From positions 1 to 64,000 of the forward strand of contig JBBINR010000009.1 in NCBI GenBank assembly GCA_037443785.1: a stretch of 64,000 bases of DNA, given 5' to 3'. How positions within the stretch are numbered: position 1 is the stretch's first letter; every line of letters starts with the position of its first letter. This document shows, piece after piece, positions 26,931 through 34,859 of the stretch. The translations under genes and the position numbers were made by a program. Below the pieces are notes generated by a model. The model did not search any database. It was given only the letters and a program-made list of their open reading frames with translations, and was not told the origin of the DNA. Origin of the DNA: JAQUOA01 sp037443785 (lineage in GTDB: Bacteria > Bacteroidota > Ignavibacteria > UBA10030 > UBA8401).

Positions 26931-27308
26931 ATGAGTTATACGGTAACAATCGAATTCAAAGAGTCCTACTTGCATGCAAAAGTTACGGGAAGAAACACTC
27001 TGAATAACGTTCTTGGATATTTGAACGACATCCATTCCGCATGTTTGCGCCATCAAACCAACAAAGTATTAATCGAAGAAAATCTTCTCGGCCCGCATTT
27101 GGATGCATTCGAAATGTTCGAAGTGATAGCGAAAAATGTTGCACGAGCCCGAAGAATCAATCTTCATTTGGCATATGTCGATACGAATGAGGAACATAAT
27201 ATTCAAACACTCAAATTTGCAGAAAATCTTGCGCGTATGCAGAAAATTCATATGCAATTATTTCCCGACACAACATCTGCAAGGCAGTGGCTGTTGGATG
27301 AACAATAA
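26931..27308 (+). CDS. Hypothetical protein, possible SpoIIAA/STAS-like fold
   Basis: 125 residues, cytoplasmic, no membrane segment. The alternating pattern (S-Y-T-V-T-I-E-F at the start, K-V-L-I-E-E-N near 48, L-H-L-A-Y-V-D near 85) and final amphipathic helix resemble small SpoIIAA-like proteins, but I cannot identify the family. ATG 26931 has GGCGAGAG upstream; the frame from 26892 lacks a site. It stands alone between a dehydrogenase and a DUF1573 gene. Confidence 0.6.
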   Translation: MSYTVTIEFKESYLHAKVTGRNTLNNVLGYLNDIHSACLRHQTNKVLIEENLLGPHLDAFEMFEVIAKNVARARRINLHLAYVDTNEEHNIQTLKFAENLARMQKIHMQLFPDTTSARQWLLDEQ

Positions 27309-27345
27309 GAGTGTCCGTTACCGATCATACCTCCGGGGTTAGTCT

Positions 27346-28038
27346 ATGAACGTCATGTCCCTCTGTCTCCGCATATCTACATTTGCAGTTCTTGTTCTGT
27401 GTGAAGTACACTCACAACCTAAACTTTTTCTCGGCCAAACAAAGATCGATGTTGGAACGATCTTTCACGGTGACATTAAGAAAATTCCCTTGCTCATGAA
27501 GAACATCGGAACTGATACACTCGTGATCAGCCATGTGCAAACATCATGTGGCTGCACGTCGGCTAAGAAATATAAAACACGCCTGTTGCCGGGAGAGCTG
27601 GACACATTGGAAATTCAATTCAATTCACAGGGTTTTAGCGGGCATATTGAAAAACATGTTACTATTTTCACAAATGATCCCGTCCGCCCTTCATCCGAGG
27701 CAGTTGTCACCGGAAACGTTTTTTCCGAACTCGAAATAACGCCGGGTCAATTTATTGTTTGGCTCGGATCGTGTGTTGTGGGAAAGGAGATGAAAAAACA
27801 GATTCAGGTTCAGAACAAATCAACCCATCCAATTACGATCACAAAGCTTTCGATTAACGATTCAACCATCCGCGCAGAATTTCCAATCAAAACCCTTCAA
27901 CCGTCTGAATCTCTTTCCATAACGCTGATTGTTGTTCCCGTAAATGCAATGTTTGTGGAACAAAACGGATTTTTTGAAACCGACAGCAAATATCAACCGC
28001 ATGTTCCGGTCCGAATCGGATATTTTGGAACGAAATAA
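27346..28038 (+). CDS. DUF1573 secreted protein
   Basis: 230 residues. The N-terminal signal peptide is about 1-24. DUF1573 follows (about 28-125), with DVGTIFHGD, F/L-x-M-K-N-I-G-T-D-T-L and the hallmark TSCGCTSAKK, then LDTLEIQFNSQGFSGH and T-N-D-P-V-R-P. The second half has a further Ig-like segment (about 130-220). The family is an exported Ig-like fold, abundant in Bacteroidota, of unknown function. The conserved Cys-Gly-Cys is present. Confidence 0.87.
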   Translation: MNVMSLCLRISTFAVLVLCEVHSQPKLFLGQTKIDVGTIFHGDIKKIPLLMKNIGTDTLVISHVQTSCGCTSAKKYKTRLLPGELDTLEIQFNSQGFSGHIEKHVTIFTNDPVRPSSEAVVTGNVFSELEITPGQFIVWLGSCVVGKEMKKQIQVQNKSTHPITITKLSINDSTIRAEFPIKTLQPSESLSITLIVVPVNAMFVEQNGFFETDSKYQPHVPVRIGYFGTK

Positions 28039-28107
28039 TGTTCCGGCAGTACTTTTACTCTGAGGTATCTTTGCAATGAAGGATGAATAGCATTTTCAAG
28101 CGAATTC

Positions 28108-28491
28108 TTACGCACTTTTCTTGATAATTCTTTTTCGGTGTTTCATTCCCCATTCCGCCAGTTCATCAATAACTTTATCTAAGGTCATTCCGTAGTCGGT
28201 CAATTCATATTCTACGGTAACGGGAATAGTGTTGTGAACTGTTCTCCTGACAAGTTCATTTATTTCCAGTTCGCGTAATTCTTTTGAAAGCATTTTTGCC
28301 GTAATCCCGCCTACTTCCCGTTGCAACTCTTTGAACCGCCGTTTCCCGAACGTCAACGTATTAAGGATTTGAATTTTCCATTTTCCCCGAAGAACGTCGA
28401 GCGCATCGTTAATGGCAAGAAGTTTATACGCACAAGCACTTCGTTCTCTCGTTAGCCTGTTATTCTTGAAAGTTTTGGCGGTTGTTTTCAT
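28108..28491 (-). CDS. HxlR-family transcriptional regulator
   Basis: 127 residues, a single winged-helix domain. Hallmarks are DVLRGKWKIQILNTL (about 34-48), RRFKELQREVGGIT, K-M-L-S-K-E-L-R-E-L-E and YELTDYG. A Cys at the N-terminal side (SACAYK) may be the redox- or electrophile-reactive residue used by HypR/YodB-type members, but only one such Cys is seen, so sensing is conjecture. It is divergent from the DoxX-FrnE-reductase operon with a palindromic site between, so it most likely represses both sides. Confidence 0.92.
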   Translation of the reverse strand: MKTTAKTFKNNRLTRERSACAYKLLAINDALDVLRGKWKIQILNTLTFGKRRFKELQREVGGITAKMLSKELRELEINELVRRTVHNTIPVTVEYELTDYGMTLDKVIDELAEWGMKHRKRIIKKSA

Positions 28492-28508
28492 CGTTTTTCT
28501 GGTTTCTT

Positions 28509-28528
28509 AAAGTATACTGGTATACTTT
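28509..28528. promoter_or_regulatory. Palindromic operator between hxlR-type gene and doxX operon
   Basis: AAAGTATAC (28509-28517) and GTATACTTT (28520-28528) are perfect inverted repeats with a 2-base spacer. It lies 17 bases upstream of the regulator start and about 88 bases before the DoxX gene. HxlR proteins bind such short A/T-rich palindromes; the assignment rests on position. Confidence 0.7.
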
Positions 28529-28615
28529 TGGTAAGTAGTTACTTTTCTATATCAAATATAGGTATCTTTATTACAGTAAACAATATTCATTAACTTTTTA
28601 GCGGAGAAAATTTCC

Positions 28616-29035
28616 ATGGACCATGCGCGGAAGAAAAATCATAAACTCAATATCTTTTTGTGGGTCTTACAAATACTTTTTGCCCTGCTTTTTGCCAGTG
28701 CGGGTTTTTTAAAAACCTTTAAACCCATCGTCGAGATTGCACCGATGATTCCATGGGCACCTACCGTGCCTGAATGGCTGGTTCGTTTCATCGGGATCAG
28801 TGAACTTTTGGGGGCACTTGGACTTATACTTCCGGCAGCATTAAGAATTCTTCCTCGGTTAACAACACTTGCTGCCGCCGGACTTGCCGCAATTATGCTG
28901 CTGGCGAATTTGTTTCATATCTATCGCGGCGAATTTTTTGCTCTGCCCATGACGGGAATTTTTTTTGCCTTGTTGGCGTTCATTGCGTACGGCCGTTGGA
29001 AATTAGCTCCGTTTACAGTTAAGGAGAACACATGA
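28616..29035 (+). CDS. DoxX-family membrane protein
   Basis: 139 residues with four helices (about 11-32, 52-78, 82-104, 109-130). The first helix has LFASAGFLKTF, typical of DoxX (F/L-x-x-x-G-x-x-K), and R-F-I-G-I-S-E-L-L-G-A-L-G-L matches the second helix. DoxX-like proteins occur in quinone and thiol stress units. The stop overlaps the FrnE-like start by 4 bases (ATGA). GCGGAG precedes ATG 28616. It is first of a three-gene operon divergent from the HxlR regulator. Confidence 0.88.
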   Translation: MDHARKKNHKLNIFLWVLQILFALLFASAGFLKTFKPIVEIAPMIPWAPTVPEWLVRFIGISELLGALGLILPAALRILPRLTTLAAAGLAAIMLLANLFHIYRGEFFALPMTGIFFALLAFIAYGRWKLAPFTVKENT

Positions 29036-29700
29036 AAGTAGAAATCTGGTCGGATGTGATGTGCCCGTTTTGTTACATCGGAAAAAGAAAATTCGAAACG
29101 GCATTGGAAGAATTCCCGGATAAAAATGATATCGAGATTGAATGGAAAAGTTTTCAACTAAACCCTGACATGAAAACCAATCCGCAGAAGAATATCAATG
29201 AATATCTTGCCGAGCATAAAGGGATCAGTATCTCTCAGGTGAAACAAATGAATGACCGCGTAACAGCCATGGCAAAAGAGGTTGGACTTTATTATGATTT
29301 CGATAATGCGGTTGTTGCAAATTCGTTTGACGCACATCGGCTCTCTCATCTTGCAAAGAAATATGGAAAGCAACCCGAACTGGAGGAACAATTGTTCAAA
29401 GCATATTTTACTGACGGAGAAAATACTGCCGATCACGATACTTTACTACGGCTTGGCACTGAAATCGGACTTGATGGGGATGAGATCCGCCGAATGTTGA
29501 GGAGCGACGAATATTCGAATGCTGTTCATGTCGATGCCTACGAAGCACAACAAGTCGGCGCTCGAGGTGTTCCATTTTATGTTTTCGATAACAAATATGC
29601 CGTTTCCGGCGCCCAGCCGAGCCGGTTCTTTCTGCAAGTACTTGAAAAATCGTATTCTGAATGGAAAAAAGAACACCAATCTATAAAGGAAAAGGAATGA
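29032..29700 (+). CDS. DsbA-family oxidoreductase, FrnE-like
   Basis: 222 residues, cytoplasmic, with no signal peptide. The thioredoxin-fold active site is C-P-F-C at Cys11 and Cys14, within E-I-W-S-D-V-M-C-P-F-C-Y-I-G-K. ANSFDAHRLSHLAKKYGKQ in the helical insert and the cis-Pro loop GARGVPFYVF (about 178-187) follow, as in FrnE/2-hydroxychromene isomerase-type proteins. It likely handles disulfides or acts as a thiol isomerase under stress. It overlaps the upstream gene (ATGA) and the downstream gene (ATGA), so the operon is tightly coupled. Confidence 0.92.
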   Translation: MKVEIWSDVMCPFCYIGKRKFETALEEFPDKNDIEIEWKSFQLNPDMKTNPQKNINEYLAEHKGISISQVKQMNDRVTAMAKEVGLYYDFDNAVVANSFDAHRLSHLAKKYGKQPELEEQLFKAYFTDGENTADHDTLLRLGTEIGLDGDEIRRMLRSDEYSNAVHVDAYEAQQVGARGVPFYVFDNKYAVSGAQPSRFFLQVLEKSYSEWKKEHQSIKEKE

Positions 29701-30269
29701 TTAAACTCAAAATTATTATCGCAAGCACACGCCCGGGAAGAAAAGGACCCGCCATAGCATCATGGGTCTTTGATGCCGCAAAAAAACAGCCGGAAATTGA
29801 TGTAGAACTTGTCGATCTCGCGGAAGTTCATCTTCCTCTTTTCGATGAACCAAACCTTCCACGCTTTCAACAATACCAAAACGAACACACCAAAGCGTGG
29901 AGTAAAATTATTGCCCCCGCAGATGCCTTTATTGTCGTCACACCGGAATATAATTTCGGTTTTCCGGCATCATTAAAAAATGCTATCGATTTTTTACATC
30001 ACGAGTGGACGTATAAACCGATTGCCTTTGTGAGTTACGGCGGCATTGCCGCAGGCACTCGATCGGTACAAATGCTGAAACAGATTGTTACTTCGTTGAA
30101 AATGATGCCAATAACTGAAGCGGTAAACATTCCATTCTTCTCAAAATTTTTTGATGAACAGGGAAATTTTCACGGCAATGACGAAATGGAAAAATCTGCC
30201 GCAGCAATGCTGAAAGAACTTCTTCTTTGGGCAAAGGGATTGAAAGCGATGCGAGATGCGAAGCAATAA
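29697..30269 (+). CDS. NADPH-dependent FMN reductase-family protein
   Basis: 190 residues, a flavodoxin-like fold. STRPGRKGPAIASWV (about 8-22) is the FMN phosphate loop. VTPEYNFGFPASLKNAIDFL (about 81-100) binds the flavin ring, and FVSYGGIAAGTRSVQML follows. This type reduces FMN, azo dyes or quinones with NAD(P)H. ATG 29697 overlaps the FrnE-like stop (ATGA); the upstream frame to 29661 lies within that gene. With DoxX and FrnE under an HxlR regulator, the set points to quinone or electrophile stress. Confidence 0.9.
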   Translation: MIKLKIIIASTRPGRKGPAIASWVFDAAKKQPEIDVELVDLAEVHLPLFDEPNLPRFQQYQNEHTKAWSKIIAPADAFIVVTPEYNFGFPASLKNAIDFLHHEWTYKPIAFVSYGGIAAGTRSVQMLKQIVTSLKMMPITEAVNIPFFSKFFDEQGNFHGNDEMEKSAAAMLKELLLWAKGLKAMRDAKQ

Positions 30270-30317
30270 AGAAATTTACAATTCGCAATATTTTCACTTC
30301 TTACTCATTACAAAAGT

Positions 30318-30337
30318 AACGAAAAATATTTTTCGTT
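30318..30337. promoter_or_regulatory. 20-bp perfect palindrome upstream of the DinB-family gene
   Basis: AACGAAAAATATTTTTCGTT is its own reverse complement, centred at 30327/30328. It lies 80 bases before ATG 30417 and 48 bases after the FMN reductase stop. No T-run follows, so an operator is likelier than a terminator. The regulator is unknown. Confidence 0.45.
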
Positions 30338-30416
30338 GATACAGTTTGCTGTTTGAACTTGCGTGCAAGACGTTCGTTCAATACATTATCACGTGCTTTC
30401 CTTTTGAAGAAAAAAA

Positions 30417-30944
30417 ATGAGAATCATTCCTAAGCCTCAGCCAGGTGAATACGATCCATATGCAATCATGTATATCAGCTTGCTTCCCGACGACGGATAT
30501 ATTCTGAAGCATTTGAATGACACCCGGGAATCATCATCCCAATTTTTTCTTGCTATATCGAGAGAAAAATTGATGTTTCGGTATGCGCCAAATAAATGGA
30601 CGATCAAAGAGATTCTTTTGCATATGATTGACGACGAAAGAATTTATTCTTACCGGGCATTGCGATTTGCACGTAATGATACGACACCATTGCCAGGCTT
30701 CGATCAAGAACCGTTCGCACGATATTCCAAGGCAAATGAACGCACAATGGAAAGTCTCATTGATGAATATCAGACGGTGCGAAACGCAACGATTTCACTC
30801 ATAGCGAATCTTCCGGAAGAGGCGTTAATTCGAGGAGGAATCGCTAACGATCATTTTGTTACTGTACGTGCCCTTATCTATCATCTTGCCGGACACGAAC
30901 TTCATCACGTGAACATCATTAATGAAAAATATTTAAAAAAATAA
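30417..30944 (+). CDS. DinB-family (DUF664-like) metal-dependent protein
   Basis: 175 residues in the four-helix DinB fold. Likely metal ligands are the His in ILLHMIDDE (about 70-78) and the two His of the final GHELHHVNII (about 160-169). KWTIKEILLH is the family hallmark helix. The group includes bacillithiol transferases (BstA) and other thiol-S-transferases, so conjugation of an electrophile to a thiol is plausible; substrate is unknown. A GAAGAAAAAAA run precedes the start. Confidence 0.88.
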   Translation: MRIIPKPQPGEYDPYAIMYISLLPDDGYILKHLNDTRESSSQFFLAISREKLMFRYAPNKWTIKEILLHMIDDERIYSYRALRFARNDTTPLPGFDQEPFARYSKANERTMESLIDEYQTVRNATISLIANLPEEALIRGGIANDHFVTVRALIYHLAGHELHHVNIINEKYLKK

Positions 30945-30971
30945 TTTCAGCAAAAAACGGGGATGACGTCG

Positions 30972-31445
30972 ATGGAAAAACAAAAAAGTGCTTTTACAAC
31001 AATTGTATTTACGGGAGCAACTGCGGGAACGCTTGATATTGCAGCAGCACTGTTGAATTTTTTTATCACCACAGGAAAAAACCCCATTCGTGTTTTGCAA
31101 TTTATTGCGAGCGGCGTATTTGGAGCGGATGCTTTTGGTGGCGATGCATTGATGCCGTTATACGGATTGGTGTTCCATTACTTCATTGCAACATGCTGGA
31201 CAATCATATTCTTTTTAGCCTATCGCAGAATCAAACTTATCAGAAAAAGTTGGGTTCTCAGCGGAATCAGCTATGCTGTTGTTGTATGGACTATCATGAC
31301 AAGGATTGTTCTTCCACTGTCGCGCGTACCTCAAATACCATTTGATCTCGGAAAGGCCGCGCTTGCGATTGCCATTCTTATTGCCTGCATAGGATTGCCG
31401 ATATCATTCGGCATAAAAAAGTACTACGCCTCTAAACCAAGTTGA
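30972..31445 (+). CDS. Four-helix membrane protein of unknown function
   Basis: 157 residues. Hydrophobic helices lie at about 9-29, 60-80, 92-115 and 126-146. The first helix contains GATAGTLDIAAALLNFF, and a G-V-F-G-x-D-A-F-G-G-D segment follows. I chose ATG 30972 over 30963, because GGGGA is well spaced for the former and abuts the latter. It starts 27 bases after the DinB gene and may be in its operon. I do not recognise a named family. Confidence 0.7.
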   Translation: MEKQKSAFTTIVFTGATAGTLDIAAALLNFFITTGKNPIRVLQFIASGVFGADAFGGDALMPLYGLVFHYFIATCWTIIFFLAYRRIKLIRKSWVLSGISYAVVVWTIMTRIVLPLSRVPQIPFDLGKAALAIAILIACIGLPISFGIKKYYASKPS

Positions 31446-31476
31446 TATTGAAATCTGAGGAAATAACAAAAATTTC

Positions 31477-31505
31477 TTGACAAATTATACCAAATGGTAT
31501 ATCTT
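31477..31505 (+). promoter_or_regulatory. Promoter with TetR-type operator, site O1 (EamA exporter/tetR)
   Basis: TTGACA (31477-31482) and TATCTT (31500-31505) are 17 bp apart. Between them sits TATACCA-AA-TGGTATA (31486-31501), a perfect inverted repeat with a 2-base spacer that overlaps the -10. A repressor there would block polymerase. The same repeat occurs at 33045-33060. Confidence 0.75.
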
Positions 31506-31530
31506 ATAGAAAAGGAGCGGTCAAAAAAAC

Positions 31531-32394
31531 ATGGAAGTTTTCACAAGCGGTTTGTTGGTTGTTACATTGTTATTATGGGCATCAGCATTTGCAGGAATTC
31601 GTGTTGCTTTACATGGTTATTCTCCAATTGAAGTTGCTGCATTTCGTTATCTTATCGCATCCATTGCGCTGGGATTACTAGCGCTTACAAGAGGCGGACG
31701 GCTTCCAGATCGAAAAGACATTTTCCGGATCATCCTTGTCGGGGGACTGGGAATTGCCGTATACAACATCACACTCAATTACGGCGAAATATCTGTCACC
31801 GCTGGAGCGGCCAGTTTTATTATTAGCACAACTCCTGTGTTCACGTCGCTTCTTTCAATTTCAATGCTCGGTGAACGTGTTAAACCACTTCAGTGGTTTG
31901 GTATGTCGATTGCAATCGCGGGAATTGCCGTCATCGCCCTGGGCGGCGATGGATTACGGTTTAATTCAGGAGCAACGCTTGTTCTTATTGCAGCAATTTC
32001 TTCAAGTCTGTATAATGTTTTACAGAAACCATTACTGGCAAAGTACGGCGCGTTGAATGTTGTGAGTTTTGCAATTTGGATTGGAACAATTCTTCTCCTC
32101 CCGTTTGCATTAAATTTACATCACACAGTTTTAAAGGCATCACCGTCCGAAACACTGGCAGTAATTTATATGGGAATTTTTCCCGCAGCGATTGCTTATG
32201 TATGCTGGTCCTACGTTCTTGCACGAATGCAGGCGTCCAAATTATCACTCGCTCTTTTCCTTATCCCTATTATCTCTTCATTAATTGCCTTTGTTTGGAT
32301 CGGAGAAATTCCAACTTTGCTTACGTTTGTTGGCGGTGGAATTTGTCTTAGCGGAGTTGCATTGAGCATGGCGGGTGCGAGAAAAAAAACATAA
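31531..32394 (+). CDS. EamA/DMT-family exporter
   Basis: 287 residues with ten hydrophobic helices in two EamA repeats (about 5-140 and 150-280). The first repeat has LLWASAFAGIRVALHGYSP and F-R-Y-L-I-A-S, and the second has Y-N-V-L-Q-K-P-L. The proteins usually export amino acids, metabolites or drugs. An AAAGGAG site is present. It is the first gene after operator O1 and 22 bases before the TetR gene, so transcript and regulator are linked. Confidence 0.9.
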   Translation: MEVFTSGLLVVTLLLWASAFAGIRVALHGYSPIEVAAFRYLIASIALGLLALTRGGRLPDRKDIFRIILVGGLGIAVYNITLNYGEISVTAGAASFIISTTPVFTSLLSISMLGERVKPLQWFGMSIAIAGIAVIALGGDGLRFNSGATLVLIAAISSSLYNVLQKPLLAKYGALNVVSFAIWIGTILLLPFALNLHHTVLKASPSETLAVIYMGIFPAAIAYVCWSYVLARMQASKLSLALFLIPIISSLIAFVWIGEIPTLLTFVGGGICLSGVALSMAGARKKT

Positions 32395-32416
32395 TTTTTT
32401 TCACTACATTTATACA

Positions 32417-33028
32417 ATGACCATCGAAAAAAAGATATCAAAGGCAGAACGCACGAGACAATTTATCATTGAAAAATCCGCTCCTATTTTCAATAAGAAA
32501 GGATATGATGGCACATCGCTTTCCGATTTAATCGAAGCAACCGGCTTAACAAAAGGAGCCATTTACGGTAACTTTGAAAACAAAGACGATGTTGCGGTTG
32601 AAGCATTTGAATATAATCTTTCTCTTATCCACGACGTCATCAATCTTCGCCATACTTCTGGAGAAAGTTCAATTCAATGGTTGCTGAAAATCCCTCAGTT
32701 TTATCGCAACACTCACCGTAAAATTGCTGTTCAGGGCGGCTGCCCAATTCTCAACGCAGCCGTGGATGCCGATGATAATAATTCTTTGCTGCACAAGAAA
32801 GTTTTTCAAAGCATTAACAGTTGGAGGCACAATATCGAACAAATAATTCGCGAAGGCCAGACACGGAAAGAAATAAAAAAAGAAATCAATGGGGCTGACT
32901 ATGCAACGATCTTTATTGCGTTAATTGAAGGGGGCATCATGCTGGCAAAAGCTCTTCGGGAACCAAGTCACTTGATGATTGTGTTAGATAAAGTCGAAAA
33001 TATGATAAAAACAGAGTTGCCAAAATAA
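32417..33028 (+). CDS. TetR/AcrR-family transcriptional regulator
   Basis: 203 residues. The N-terminal helix-turn-helix domain (about 8-60) has RTRQFIIEKSAPIFNKKGYD and SLSDLIEATGLTKGAIYGNF. The C-terminal ligand domain carries GGCPILNAAVDADD, a motif I associate with TetR repressors next to short-chain dehydrogenases and exporters. I chose ATG 32417; the frame to 32375 overlaps the EamA gene and reads into coding DNA. Operators O1 and O2 flank the gene on either side, so it likely controls itself, the exporter and the SDR operon. Confidence 0.93.
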   Translation: MTIEKKISKAERTRQFIIEKSAPIFNKKGYDGTSLSDLIEATGLTKGAIYGNFENKDDVAVEAFEYNLSLIHDVINLRHTSGESSIQWLLKIPQFYRNTHRKIAVQGGCPILNAAVDADDNNSLLHKKVFQSINSWRHNIEQIIREGQTRKEIKKEINGADYATIFIALIEGGIMLAKALREPSHLMIVLDKVENMIKTELPK

Positions 33029-33064
33029 TTTTTTTATTATAAAATATACCAATTGGTATATTTT
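33017..33064 (+). promoter_or_regulatory. Promoter with TetR-type operator, site O2 (SDR operon)
   Basis: AAAATATACCAATTGGTATATTTT (33041-33064) is a perfect 24-bp palindrome containing the TATACCA-N2-TGGTATA core of O1. TTGCCA (33017-33022) and TAAAAT (33040-33045) with a 17-bp gap form a probable promoter whose -10 runs into the operator. It lies 19 bases before the SDR start and overlaps the end of tetR. Confidence 0.75.
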
Positions 33065-33082
33065 ATTTACAAAAGAGACAAG

Positions 33083-33859
33083 ATGAAACTCAATACGCAA
33101 AAAATACTTATCACCGGGGGCGGAACCGGAATCGGATTAGCGATTGCAAAGTCGCTGTATGAATTGGGCAATGAGGTGCTTATTTGCGGTCGCAAGCCAC
33201 AAAGTTTACAAAAAGCCGCACAACAAGTACCTGGCATTAAATATACCGTCTGTGATATAACAAATGAAGATCACGTCAAAAGCCTTGTCGATGTTGCTCA
33301 ACGTGAACTTGGCGGCCTAACTATGCTTATCAACAATGCCGGAGTCGCCGAATTCTACGACATCAACAGCGGAAACATATATTCCAATGCTCGTCGTGAA
33401 ATTGAAACGAATTATTTAGGATTGATTCGCCTGACGGAAGCTTTTCTGCCAATTTTAAAACAGCAATCCGAAGCAGCCATTGTCAACATCTCATCGGCGA
33501 CAGCAATCGTTCCACATCAATGGATTCCGACGTACAGCGCTTCAAAAGCAGCAGTCCAATTGTTTGGTGAAGCACTTCGTCTTGCCCTTTTGGAAAGTTC
33601 GGTGAAAGTGTTCAATGTTTTGGCACCGCTCGTAGATACTAATTTTTCCAAAGGACAGATTGATGTAAAAAAAATCCCTCCTGAGGCTGTTGCACAAGCA
33701 TTACTCAAAGGATTGCAGCACGATACCTTTGAAATTCACGTCGCTGACGTTAAAGCATTGCACATTATTAACCGCCTTGTTCCTCGCATAGCGCAAAAGA
33801 TTATGAATAAACGCATTCACTTATTGCAAAATGAAATTTCTTGGGAAAAGATTTTATAA
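33083..33859 (+). CDS. Short-chain dehydrogenase/reductase (SDR), DltE-like
   Basis: 258 residues. The NAD(P)-binding motif TGGGTGIG (about 10-17), N-N-A-G, catalytic Ser in NISSATAIVP and Y-S-A-S-K are all present. The sequence CGRKPQSL after beta-2 favours NADPH. Members with this N terminus are often called DltE; the reaction is not known. ATG 33083 follows AAAGAGACAAG, a moderate site. It is the first gene of an operon with the isomerase-like and thioesterase genes, under operator O2. Confidence 0.92.
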   Translation: MKLNTQKILITGGGTGIGLAIAKSLYELGNEVLICGRKPQSLQKAAQQVPGIKYTVCDITNEDHVKSLVDVAQRELGGLTMLINNAGVAEFYDINSGNIYSNARREIETNYLGLIRLTEAFLPILKQQSEAAIVNISSATAIVPHQWIPTYSASKAAVQLFGEALRLALLESSVKVFNVLAPLVDTNFSKGQIDVKKIPPEAVAQALLKGLQHDTFEIHVADVKALHIINRLVPRIAQKIMNKRIHLLQNEISWEKIL

Positions 33860-33877
33860 AGAAAGGAAAAATAAAGC

Positions 33878-34210
33878 ATGCAATATTTAGTAGAAATGAA
33901 ACTCTCCAGCGGTTCGCGTTCAAAATCACCTCAGGAAGGATTAGTATTTATAGAACGATATGTGCTGCCGACATTGGAAGCATGCACCAAACTGCAAAAT
34001 GAGAAAAAAATTATTGCCGGCGGACCGGTGCTCGGCTCAATTCAATTTGCGTTAATCATTCAAGCAAATTCGGAACAAGAACTTGATGGATTGGTAGAAA
34101 GTCTTCCTATTTGGCCGTTGATGGAAACGACCGTAACTCCGTTGACAAGTTTTCATGGTCGTGAACAAGCAATAAAACCAAGGCTCGAACGATTAAAATC
34201 TCTGACATAA
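33878..34210 (+). CDS. Muconolactone delta-isomerase-like small protein
   Basis: 110 residues, ferredoxin-like fold pattern. It opens Q-Y-L-V-E-M-K-L and has AGGPVLGSIQFALIIQANSE and EELDG-like L-D-G-L-V-E-S-L-P-I-W-P, then TPLTSF, matching the muconolactone isomerase-like family (P-x-W and T-P-L are characteristic). True isomerases of the beta-ketoadipate path are similar, but most relatives are uncharacterised. It starts 18 bases after the SDR gene and 26 bases before the thioesterase gene. Confidence 0.8.
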   Translation: MQYLVEMKLSSGSRSKSPQEGLVFIERYVLPTLEACTKLQNEKKIIAGGPVLGSIQFALIIQANSEQELDGLVESLPIWPLMETTVTPLTSFHGREQAIKPRLERLKSLT

Positions 34211-34236
34211 GCAGTCTCATAAAAAATTATACATTT

Positions 34237-34743
34237 ATGGAATTAAAAACATTTTATACCATTCGTTTCAATGATTGCGACCCGTTTAATCATTTAAATA
34301 ATTCCTGCTATTTCGATTATATGTTGAACGCACGGGAAGATCATATCAAAGAATTTTATGGCATGAGCCTGGCCGATTTTTATCAAAAAGATTTTGGATG
34401 GGTTGTTGGTTCCCATGAAATTGTTTACCTCCATCCTGCTGTTTACAACGAACGAGTCTGCATAAAATCTTCGTTGATCGAATTAACACAGGAATATTTA
34501 TTGCTTGAAATGGTGATGACGAACCATAATTCAACACATCTGAAAGCAGTGCTATGGACAAAATTTGTCGGCGTTAACATAAAAACACAGCGACGTGAAA
34601 ATCATCCGGCAGATTTTCAAGCGTTTGCTGAAAGCGTTGTTGATCATAGCATCGATATAACACAAGGATTGAACGAACGAGTGAATTCTATTCGAAAAAA
34701 ATTGCGGGCGGAGAAAATTCAGCAACACACGGTGGTCCTGTGA
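34237..34743 (+). CDS. Acyl-CoA thioesterase, 4HBT hot-dog fold
   Basis: 168 residues. The 4HBT hallmark RFNDCDPFNHLNNSCYFDYM (about 10-29) contains the catalytic-type Asp and the H-L-N-N helix start. The central beta strand carries G-S-H-E-I-V-Y-L-H-P. It would cleave an acyl- or aryl-CoA thioester to the free acid. As third gene of the O2 operon, it hints that the pathway makes a thioester that is removed. Substrate is unknown. Confidence 0.87.
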   Translation: MELKTFYTIRFNDCDPFNHLNNSCYFDYMLNAREDHIKEFYGMSLADFYQKDFGWVVGSHEIVYLHPAVYNERVCIKSSLIELTQEYLLLEMVMTNHNSTHLKAVLWTKFVGVNIKTQRRENHPADFQAFAESVVDHSIDITQGLNERVNSIRKKLRAEKIQQHTVVL

Positions 34744-34788
34744 TGGAGGCGTACTTAAAAAATTCCATGTTCAATTTTCGGTAGAAGA

Positions 34789-34831
34789 AATTATTTTCGT
34801 GCAGTATCCTTGTGCAGCCACGAAAATAATT
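34789..34831. promoter_or_regulatory. 13-bp perfect inverted repeat upstream of the DUF5916 gene
   Basis: AATTATTTTCGTG (34789-34801) faces CACGAAAATAATT (34819-34831) around a 17-base loop. It lies 28 bases before ATG 34860 and 45 bases after the thioesterase stop. No T-run follows, so it is either an operator or an mRNA leader hairpin. Confidence 0.45.
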
Positions 34832-34859
34832 CATTCACCATTATTATGTCCGAGATATT

